From Siphonodentalium dalli (Eukaryota; Mollusca; Scaphopoda; Gadilida; Siphonodentaliidae), in contig CP136064.1 in assembly GCA_032622095.1 (NCBI GenBank), positions 173,176,310 through 173,240,309 on the forward strand: a stretch of DNA of 64,000 bases, read 5' to 3'. Shown here piece after piece: positions 37,601-49,600 of the stretch (the stretch's first letter is position 1; every line of letters starts with the position of its first letter). The position numbers and the translations under genes were made by a program. Below the pieces are notes generated by a model. It saw only the letters and a program-made list of their open reading frames with translations, was not told the origin of the DNA and searched no databases.

Positions 37601-40600
37601 ATAAGACTAAATGAGTTTATATGCATAACAGTTCCCTCTACCTTTCTGGTTATTACTAGACAGAGGAAGGTATCTTTGTCCATGCTTACTATGCGCAGAA
37701 AAAAATAAAAAATAAAAATAAAACCCTCCCTCCCTCATTGATTTGAAAAAAAAATTGCCCGAGAACCAAAACACTTTTTTTTTTTGGCCTAAGATCTATG
37801 ATTTTTTAGTACGTTGTAGTGATGCGAAGTAGATGAGTTATTAAGTGTGTGTTTGGAGATATTCTTGCAATATAACATCAGGCGGGCGACAAAAACAATG
37901 TCTCCCGGGTCAGCGGGCGACAGTGTGATTTGTCGCCCGGCACGTGACAGCACATGGGCCAATCAGAAGAGTGGAAAATAGGGAGGAGGATAACAATGAC
38001 ATTTGGCTTTATTTATCGGAGCTGGTTTGTCCAAATCAACTGATGTCTTTACATAATCGGGAATGTCTATCTTTTGCCAACAAGTACATACACGACATGG
38101 TGGGGAATAAATAATATTTATGGGTGAAATAATTCCTCAAAGTTAGTGCGGTCCACTACCGCTCTTCGAGTCGGCGGCCGGACATAATTATTATATAAAT
38201 TAAATTTTCTGCCGTAAAACTATGATATTTGCCGTTATTTATCGGAGCTGGTTTGTACAAATCAGCTGATATTTTTACATAATCGTGAAGGTCTATCTTT
38301 TGCCAACAAGTACATACACGACATGGTGGGGACTAAATAATATTTATGGGTGAAATAATTCCTCAAAGTTAGTGCGGTTCACTACCGCTCTTCTAGTCGG
38401 CGGCCGGACATAATTATTATATAAATTAAATTTTCTGCCGTAAAACTATGATATTTGCCGTTATTTATCGGAGCTGGTTTGTACAAATCAGCTGATATTT
38501 TTACATAATCGTGAAGGTCTATCTTTTGCCAACAAGTACATACACGACATGGTGGGGAATAAATAATATTTATGGGCAAAATCATTCCTCAAAGTTAGTG
38601 TGGTTCACTACCGCTCTTCGAGTCGGCGGCCGGACAATAATTATATATAAATTAAATTTTCTGCCGTAAAACAATGACATTTTGGCTTTATTTATCGGAG
38701 CTGGTTTGTATAAATCAGCTGATGTTTTTACATAATCGTGAATGTCTATCTTTTACCAACAAGTCAATACATGACATGATGGGGAAAAATTAATATTTAT
38801 GGGTGAAATCATTCCTCAAAGTTAGTGCGGTCCACTACCGCTCTTCGAGTCGGCGGACGGGCATAATTATATATAAATAAAATTTTCGGCCGTAAAACTA
38901 TGACATTCGGCTTTATTTGTCGGCGCATTAGGTCAATTGATAAAAATTATTTCCTTTGATTAACTACATGATCGTAAGCTTAAATAAGCGACAACACCAC
39001 TTTATAAAATCATAATTAATTGTAGTGATAGCACAAAGTAATCTTCTTGTACACGCACCGAAATTCAGGTGCCCACTAAACTAATTACCACCTTTACTAA
39101 CGGCTGTTGGCTAGAGCGGTAGTCGACCGCAGTAATGTGTACAATGGTGTGGTTATGAGTTTCCAAGGGAGGGTTGTGTAATGGAATGTAGAATTCAAAA
39201 GTGAATATTATTAAGTGTATTTTGGAGGGCAAACACCATGTGGCTTTAACTTACTTGAAGTATGGCACAGCCTCAGGTAGGTCAGATCTGGGTTCGTTAG
39301 CCACTGACCACATTATGACTGATGGTCTATTTTTGTCTCTGCGCACCAGTTCCTCCATTACTTCCAAGTGGTGAGAAAGGCTTCTGTTACCCATGTTCTC
39401 GACCCTGTTTTTAAAACAGGAGAAATAGATTTTAAACTAGAGGTGGGCTGTCCCAATGGGACTAAGGATATCTCCCATGGCAGCCAGTGGCCGAGTGGCA
39501 GAAATGTTTTACGCACTCAAGTTATGCTTTGGAAAGGTAAGTTGGACAGACACATATATGGACAGACTGACATATTGATTTGCGTAGTTCCCCAATATAT
39601 TTTTTTGGAGTACAATAAGAATACAATAGTAACACTAGCTCATACAAAGAATATTGACCAAAAAATTTGAGTAAAAGCTCAGACATGTCTACACCCTGAC
39701 GGACAGAGGGACGGACGAGCTGATTCCCAGAACACGGAGCAGGGAGTATAATAATAATTGAACAAGTTTTAATCCACACATATGGCGAGATGAAGGAAAA
39801 TTGTGTATTATACACAAGCGTGTATCCCCTACAAATACTTGAGAATACACAAGTGAAGTATTGCTTGTGTAATATTCCATTGTGTGTGTATCCTCGATTG
39901 GCCATGGCCTGCTGGAGCATTAGTGTTTCATTGGATCATCATTTTCTTGTGGTCACACAAAATAATCTTTATCACATAATTAGCCCCTAAACCAGGCCTC
40001 ATATTTTTAGTAAGACACACGTGTAGTACCGGCACATGCAGTGATATAATAGCTTATTGCAATGATGTCGATGTCAATGCTGGAACTTTATTATTGTGTT
40101 AATTAGAATATAATTATGATATTTGATTTGTGTTGGGTTATTTAGTGTTGACTGTGAGATAAACATGGGTGATTAATATTAATTTTTGTTAACCCCTGTC
40201 GTTTAGAGATCATTTTTCCTTGCTAAAATGTGATTATGTGATAAAATGGATCTCAACCTCGTCCACTAAATTCGATTAATAAATTTCATATAGAGCTGCA
40301 ACAAATTAGAGCTCCTCTATACATGTATTCTAACTTTAAATATAATATAATCTAGATTATAGTACATCATTGTGACCATAATATATCACTCTTTCTGATA
40401 AATATATAATAAGTCTGTGTTAAAGGTACACAATCCGATCAGACGCTCCTAAATTACTATTTCTTTGGCTTCGAGGGTAACAAATATTTGATTTGAGTCG
40501 AGGAACCCACCCATCAAAGCTCAGGGTGATTAGATACCGATTTTTGAAGTTTGCAATTTCTATTGTTTGTGGACCAGAACTTGTGCAGAAGCACGTGGTG

Positions 40601-43600
40601 AAACAGACGAAGATGCGAATAAAGATGAATAACTCTAACATCAAGTGGTAATAATAGCCACTTGATTTTAGAGTTATCCATCTTCATTCGCATCTTCATC
40701 CATTTCACCACGTGCTTCTGCATAAGTTCTGGTCCACAAACAATTGAAATTGCAAACTTCAAAAATTGATATCTAATCACCCTGAGCTTTGATGGGTGGG
40801 TTCCTCAACTCGAATCAAATATTTTTACCCCCCCCCACAAGCCAAAGAAATAGTAATTTAAGAGCATCTGATCGGATTGAGTACCTTTAATATGTACAAT
40901 GGAGCCAATAACAATTGTTTGAGCATAAACTTTAAACATCCCTCCTGGATAATAGACAATTACAAAGTTTATGTTCATATTAACCCTTTCTTTACTAAAA
41001 AGGATTCTCCCTTCAGTTATAAAAGTATGCACTGGAATGGTCTACTATTCATCTGGAGGGATGTTCAGGAAATAACATTTTCAATAGAAAATACATATTC
41101 CCTAATAAGATACTTACACACTGAACTACATGGTATATTCATCTTTATTCACAAGAAAGGATTCTATGAGATCCGTTTAAAATTTATTATTTTGGTACGA
41201 AATAGCTTAAGTACCTTTTGAATCATTATTATTATGATGTAGCAGGTCAAAGGTCATTTGTCCACTCGTTATGTATATAAGCAAGTGGACCCACAGTAAT
41301 CGGCCTCTTTTTATCCACTACAAGATTCGAGGGGTGTGACCGAGCAGCGGGGAGGGAAAATCCCAATTTGGGAGGGACATGGGAGTTCAGTGTGTAAGTA
41401 TCTTATTAGGGAATATGTATTTTCTATTGAAAATGTTATATTCCCGTCAAAGATACGTTACACACTGAACTACATGGTAGAATCAACTCATAGGAGGAGG
41501 CTGCGAGGAATGAGATACTATTGTATTTTAGTTGAGAATAATTCTTTTGAACCTGCTGAGTTTTTTAGCAACAAATGGATCAAAAGGTACTGATTTGCAT
41601 ATTTGATTGATGCTACCAGGTAGAGAGGAGAAAGTGGGAGAATAAGCCCAATGGCTGAAACTCTGCCCTTTGGTTCTGAAGTCAGACAAACCGGTAATTG
41701 TGAAATCTCATATGCAGGTACATGCATGTGCCACCTCCTCCCTGGAGTAAGCGGGTTATATGCAGAAAGCATAGGTCACCCAGCTCCATGGTATGTGACT
41801 GAACGAACCAAGCTATCCCGACGTTTCGACACCAGAGGAAGGAAATCTATTGTTACCTGAATGGTCAATCTGGATGTAACACGAGGAAGTAGCAACTGTA
41901 AAGACGATTAGAAACATACCACCAACTCATGTATGGTGAAGAAAACCCAGAGTTAAATAGCCACTGCATCATGCTTGTAAGGTCTGCGACCGACTGTCAG
42001 TAAATGTGCAACCCCAAATCGACAAACTGATCAAGGCGCAGTATTTTACTTCAGTTAATAAATACACCAGACAGAGGCCATATTCCGTCGGTCAATGCCC
42101 CTGATCGGAATTTACTTTAAGGCTGGAAACTGGTAACAAAAACCCCAGGTAACTAAGTCGATCAAGAGCGTTAAATGACTTGGAAAGTCCCAAATGTTTT
42201 CTGGTATCGAAACAATCGAGAAGAAAAAGTTCGGAGAGTCCCGAGTTGTAAACTACTTCCACAGCCTGTCAATCCAATAGTGTATGCAGTTACATGTACA
42301 CATGATTGAAAGGAATACTTTGCAGTCTGCATGTAACTTATGAGAAAATGTGTAGAAGGAGGAGACCCATCGTGATGGAACAACTCCAAACAATCTGAAA
42401 GAAAGAACAGGCCATGGATGATTAAGGTCTAAAAACAACCAGAATGTCGATAACAAGAAGATTGTATCTTCTGGTTATTCACTGATTGTTCTTAACAGAC
42501 GAAGGGCCCGGGTCCATGAGCTGTGTGTAGCTCACCTCATCCACCAAGGCGAAAGTACACAGCAATGCCCAAAGCAACCGACCACCCAACCACAGCAGAA
42601 CCACGGGCAACCCTCCAGGACCCAACCGGAAACACGGCCCGCCGCCACCCATCGGAAAGCTCTCGTCGAGAGCCCCCCATTGAACAGCAACAAGCCACAC
42701 CACCGACCAAATCCAGAAAAACCACCCACAACTCTGCCGCGGCCAAGCGGCCAAACACCCCGAGCACCACTGTACACCCATTCGACATGTGATCGAGAAA
42801 TGTGAACAGAAGGGCACATTTTACTGAAGACCAATCACATGTGTGTATGGTCGGACGGTTGTCTGCCGCTCATACAGCGAGGACCCGGACCCTAGTTCCT
42901 CCCCGTGGGCAGAGACTCCGTCGCCAACAATGATTGCCTCATGTGCGCCGTTAGACGAATAGCTCGTCTGTTGTGTCAAAAAAGGAGCACTGAGTACAGT
43001 AACGCCCAACTCAATCAAGCAGGGCATCAATGAGTTTTGTTGGCATGACGCAGGGCTCAAAGTTCTGAAATGCACAGGTTCCCATGGAACAGGTTATTAC
43101 CCACCGTACCCGCCACCCCAGAAGACTGTGTGAGTTCAATTGTCTATCGTAACCCGATAAGCGAACCCAAACTGGAAAGCGATAATATTGAGCGAGAATA
43201 GATCTAATCCATTATCCTGGTACTACAGGGAAAGCTCATTGGGATTGTCCTAAGGCTGTAGAGTCAAAAGATGATGAATGTTCTACGCAAAGAGAAATAT
43301 GATTCCCAACTTGGTTCGCAGAAAAACCCAGCCCAACACCGCAGAAGGCCCGAGTGATGCTCGCAAAAATCTTAGAAGGAATCCAAGGCTTGGTGTTATG
43401 CCCCATGGTACCGTAGTAAGGGTGAAAGATGATCTGTGTACATTTACCACTAGAAGAATCGAACGGTCACCCATAAACAAAGGACAATGCTAATCAGTGA
43501 CAGGTGGAAAGGTAATAAGTTTGAGCCCAGGTAAAACCGCATGAAAAAACAAATTGAGTGTCTGTTAAAAGTCTCTGCCCCGGCCGATGACTGCACTATG

Positions 43601-46600
43601 TTCACTGTTATAGACAGCACCCGAGATTACCCGGCATTAGACGGTGCGCTGTCTGGTGGCCCAGTGCTCGGTCCCCCCTCGAACCCCCCAGGACCCATAT
43701 CCGAGGAGAGAAACTGCGTCTGCAACCCCTCGATGCCTTGCAATTAACTTAGTTCTTTGTGACAGACAAGAAAAAGCAACAAGAGCTCTTCGAAATCCAA
43801 AGTGAGAATCAGGATTCGCGTTGGATGGCAAGTAGCCCTGTTAATTAGAAATGTAATCGAAATGTGGAATCGTCAGATCCAAGCAATGGATTTTGTTATC
43901 TTTAGAGTAAAAAACTGAATAAACAGGACTGTGTAAGCCTTGGAAGAGACATCGAGGAGTGATTAATGAGCAGACTGATTCCCCCCTAACCGGAGCCAGC
44001 TTAAACCCTGACAGGAAGCAGAATCATACAGTGTAGCCAGTAGGGCAGCGGCGACCTACTAGGTCACGACACGAATCCAAAAACCTGACCAACAGGACGA
44101 CACCACACTAGTGTTTCTAAATGCACACAATCTGCATTGAACGACATGTTGAATTGGCAGAGCAGTCAAATATACATAGAATGAACCGAAACTTTTAGAT
44201 GACACGAGCCCAAGATCTGAGATATTACTCGATTCGTGTATCACCCCCCAAGACAGTGACTATGAAACGCTACCGCCCCAGTGGCTACACTGGTACAACT
44301 TGCCTCCCGCCAAATAGCAAGCATTTGAAGGTCATGCAGAGTCCCGGGAAATGGTCTTTACAGCAATTCCACCCGAGGGTAGACGCCAGGGAGCAACTTA
44401 CTTGGAAATTTTGATTATCAAATAAATAGCCTCACATGGACATGATGAGATAGTATTTTGTTCTCAATCTCAAAGTTGACATAAAATTCATACCAAATTG
44501 CATGGCTATTATCCAAGTTTGGATGGCAAATTGTGATGCGATACCAGTTAAGTTGCTCCCTAGGGGGCTGACAGATTTTGTACATCGCACATGCTTGTAG
44601 GAACCAGCAGGAGCAGGCGAGCATGGTCGGATCCGTGAACACTGGAACCCACCCTCGGAACAGTATGGCGTCTGGCTACAGTGAATTCAATGGTGAAGTA
44701 TGCGGCTGGGCCACCTCAAGGTCCGGATGGAACGAGGAATTGGATTAGCCTGAACCTGCTTGACAATGGGGTTACTGAAACCGAGGCCACACGAGGAAGA
44801 AAATAGCCTGTGGTATGACCAGTTACATGTATAAGGATCAGGAAAGGGACCCAAAAATTTACCATGAAAGTAGGTGACTGATGCGTCACATTATTATTTG
44901 TGAAATTATGTCATATTGATCTGACAAAAAAGTTATTTTGTTGGCAAACAATCTCAATGTATTGTAAATTATTTCATAGTGAACTATGAGCCAAGCAAAA
45001 CCACACAAGTGAGTTAATTCATAGATAAACGAAAAGGGACCCAAACCTGATCCCTAATTTTGCTACATATGTCAACATGAAACAGATTTGTGAGTGACAA
45101 TTTCAGAATTTCGACGTAAACAAAACGAATGTTGTCACGTGCCAATTTCAACATAAACAAAGTTATAAACCAATGTTGTCTCACTGGTTGAATGTTCTAA
45201 TACTTACATTCTAAAACCACAAGAAACAGAGATAACATAACAACTGTGCTGTATAAGCAGTGTCTCAGAAAGTTCAACACGTGAACCGCTGCATATAAAC
45301 AGACGAAGTGCAATTCCGAAATTAATTCCGAATTCTAAACCACGTGTTCCGAAACCGGAAGTTGGGAAATTACCCACAATTTTCAACAGAACAATATAGT
45401 TTTTGTATTTTATTTGCGTTAAAACAAATAAAACAGGGAAATTGAATGAAATTGTCACTCTGATATTAATTTAATAATTATTGTGTCGTTTCCAAAATTG
45501 AACCGATGTCACAAGTTAAAAAATGTGGAACGGAATTGTTAAATGAAGCCGACAATAATATGTGGTTTCATTTCTCATAGCGTTAGTTTTAACTTCCCTT
45601 CGAATCTTGTCACAAGAGAAAAAGAGGCCGATTACTGTGGGTCCACTTGCTTATATACATAACGAGTGGACAAATGACCTTTGACCTGCTACGTCATAAT
45701 AATAATGATTCAAAAGGTACTTAAGCTATTTCGTACCAAAATAATAAATTTTAAACGGATCTCATAGAATCCTTTCTTGTGAATAAAGATGAATATACCA
45801 TGTAGTTCAGTGTGTAACGTATCTTTGACGGGAATATATAGGCAGACGACAGACTAGGACAGAAAGGTGAAATGATCATACCAGAGCAGAATGATTCCTA
45901 TTAATTGGAGGGAAATAAGTTAAGCAGTTTGTTGAATTTATAATCTGAACATTTCCTAAGAGAACTACTCATCAATGAGTATTTAGGTAAAGAAAAGATA
46001 AACATAAACATGCATTTCTAAAACATACAGAACGATTCCAACTCCAGGGCTCTCGTCAATCACAGCTATTCCTTGTCGGTCCGCCTCATCCATTATCTCC
46101 TCAGCATATGGATAATGTGAAGTTCTGAAACAGTTAACTCCTAGCCACTTCATCAGGTTAAAATCTTTTGCAATGAGTGCATAGTCCAGGCCCTTCCCTC
46201 TGATATCAGCATCCTCATGTTTCCCCACACCATGGCAGTAGAACGGTTTATTGTTAATCAGTATCTGTGAGTCTGTTACCATGACCTTTCTTATTCCAAA
46301 TGGTTGTCGGTAAACATCTATGATTCCATCTTGGTCAGTTACAGTGACCTATATAATAAATTAATTTTGATCGACATAATTTGCTGTAGCTTGAAAAAAT
46401 ATGCTTACTTACATTTATTGGAATCACTGTCATTCATTATTTACACTATCAAAAGTTGACTGAATTCTGGAACTGCTATGTGTATGGAGAAAGTGATGAT
46501 ATAATGAACAAGAGATGGACTATCGTCCAGTGCATGCCCCCTTGTGGCATATCGCCTAGTGTAGGCATATCTATAACCTATGACTGATATACTCACAGAT

Positions 46601-49600
46601 GGACCCAACAATCAGCATTTTCATATAAACAAAAATGAATAACTATAGAACGAAAAACCTAAACAAAACGATTGAACACGCCATATAATGTCCTCATAAT
46701 GGTGAACATCCATACCAAATTTCATCAGACATCAGACAGAGCAAAAAGCCAACATTTCCAGATAAACAAAGATGAATAACTCTAGAACGGAAAATCTGAA
46801 CAAAATGGTGGAACCCTCTATTGAATGTCCTCATAGTAATGAGTACCGATACCAAATTTCATTGAGATCCGAGCACTACTGTTCAAGTTATGACATAAAA
46901 AGACATCAGACGTACATACGTACGTACGTATGTACGTATGGACACATGTATAGACGCACGCACACACGTACAGGTGCAAAACAGTATACCGCTATTTTTT
47001 AAAAGGGGGTATAATTACATCAATGTTTATAAGTTTGTTGACATCTGAATAATAGTGTTTTATAAAGAAGAACTGGATCTATCAGTCGGAAACCAAAAAG
47101 GGACATAACTAATGTAGCATTAATGGAATGGAATTGATATTCGAACGGCATATATTTTTAGAGTTTTATAGGCGGAAACCAAAAATGTTAATGGACGGAC
47201 AGATGGTCAGATAAGTGAACAGATGGACGGACTGATTACACAATACAATGGTTTACAGGCGGATAAAAAATAAAGAATAAAGCTTGGACAAAGTTGCATC
47301 CACGGAGGGACGGACTGCTCGACAGACAGGTGGATGAACCTCACCCTATTTGCCCTATACGCACACTGCAAATCACCCTGCTGTGTAACTGATAACAACA
47401 GTGTTTATCTGTGTATTTATGAAGAATTTTAAAAGGTAGCCATAGAAAAGTGAGTATACCTTGACCCTTGAGAATCATATCTCTATTTGTCATTCTGCAC
47501 CAAGTAAATAGATAATAACTTGAAAAATGTACAGTAAACACAGGTGAACATCATATATTTATTACATAACTTGTAGTGGAGTGTTAAAATCATAGTAATT
47601 ATAGCTAAGGGTTTGCATATTGTGGCTTCATACTGAGCTCGGAGTTGTCCAGCTAGAGAGTTCTGAAGAAATATGATGAAACAACATCTATGTAATATTC
47701 CTATGAAATGGGGAATGAATACATTTTTGAAAATTTATTTAATTGTGAACTTTTCAAAGTAGTGTATACATATAAATACGCAGATAAATGCTGTTGTAAC
47801 TACTGTATGCCCATTGCTACGAAATACACGCATTTGTCATGTGCTACATGGCAGGATGATTGCGCAGTGTGATATGGCTTCTCCCTGATCACAATACACT
47901 TCTCTTCTCCAAGCCTGCAAATAATGTGTCTGTCATTTGCAGAAAGAGGTCCCCATTGCTATGCTGCTCAGTGTGCTAGCATCACCAAATTCACCCTCTG
48001 GGGACCTTAATCTGCTTAGGCTTCATCTTCTGGGAAGTATCTTTTAGTCTCAAATTAACATTGTTTTAGTTACTTTTTTCCCTTCTGTGAAGTTTCTAAT
48101 TTGCAGAAGATAAAATGCATAATCGAGGTGACTAATGGGTGAACATCGCCAACTTCAACTGGGCAGAGAATGAGGTTCCAAGAGGATCAATTTGGAGATG
48201 ATAGCCTACTTTATGGGATAGCATCACTAAATTTACCCTCTGGGGTCCTCATTCTACAAATGACAGACACACTATTGCAGGCTTGCTCTTCTCTTGTGGT
48301 TACTCTTTATTTAAAATCTCTTGGCCGGTCCCTGGGGCCGTTTGATTCACTTTTGGCACAGCACAATGTGACGGTACTGGTAATGGTGAATCAACGAAAA
48401 CTGACCTTTTTGTGGAACAGGTCACATGCTCACCAAAATAGCACCCACTGCTCCAATAAAATTAACCTCCTGCTTTTACAAGTGAATTGGGGTGAGGAGA
48501 AGATCACTCAATATTTTCTACCATTCCGGGCACTTCGCGCCCAACCACTCTCCTCTACAAGTGAATTTTGTCATATTAAATTTTTGGAAACAACTTATTG
48601 ACACATTGAATTAATTTCCCCCAAGGCGTAATTTCTTTGACTTTGTTTTATAATTTTATATACATTACTTTACTTTATGTGCATCAAAATCATTATATAT
48701 ATTAATGGAATTCAATTTTGATTGAAATACTTCTTATATTTGCAACTAACCAGTTGTTTAAACCAACTGAGTAATTGCAAGATGTCAAATGAGAAACAAA
48801 TCCTTGAAAAACAATTCCCAATCAGTATTTGAAACATGATTTTAATGGGCGTGGCCAAATTGGAAATCAGCCCAAGATGACACATCACAGTCCTGTACCT
48901 CCACCCGAGGTGGTACAGAATTGTGCTGTCCACAAAGTGACCAACCGGGGCCCTGATAATGCTGTAGGAAATTGTCATATATATGTATATACAAGTGAGC
49001 AGTTGATCAATTTAGGACTAATAGTAAAACTAAAAATCACCTGAAGCTTATACATGTATCCGGGAGATTTACGGTTCATTGAATATGGCCACCATAATTC
49101 AGCATTCTCAATGACTATGGTTCCACTTAGTTTGTTAAATTGAGCCACAGACATTCCCTGTTTGTCAACAACTGCCACGGTCACTGAGTCAGGTTCAGCT
49201 CCACCAACAGCAACAGAATAATTAATTATTCCTGAAATTTAGTAAAATAAAAGATGTATTCAGGGTTCCAGACTTGCAGATGCATGTTCTTACAACAACA
49301 ACAACATAAAAATCAAATTTAATGTCTTTTCTGCTGCATTCTGTTAAAAAATGTTAAAAACAAAATATATAAACTAGACATATGAATACTAAGATTATCA
49401 TTTTGTTATTGAAAAATTAATAAAATAATTGTTGGTGTCCCTCTAAAACATCAAAACATGAATTAGATGTATACGAAATTAAATATCTAACAAGATATTG
49501 TCTTTTGTGTAGCACAGTATCACTTCTGACTCTGAACATGTCATCTTATAGACTAGAACCTGAATTAAAAGTAAAATAGGATTCCTGGAAACTATACTGG

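Larger units (their letters stand above)
40980..46002 (+). mobile_element. piggyBac-like MITE ends enclosing nested elements
   Basis: The left end is TTAACCCTTTCTTTACTAA, then GATTCTCCC and CAGTTATAA. The right end is TTATAATCTGAACATTTCC through GGTAAAGAAAAGATAA. The ends match the family at 22647-24150. About 4.9 kb of the interior is later insertions. Confidence 0.5.

Noticed and set aside
42479-42834. Overlapping 83-112-codon minus-strand frames rich in Gly, Trp and Val
   Set aside because: Stop codons were removed by the A-to-G change of this strand in the foldback copy. No protein motif is present.
48170-48601. 143-codon plus-strand frame in GUSB intron 5
   Set aside because: Overlaps an inverted repeat, and I recognise no domain and no splice or promoter context.
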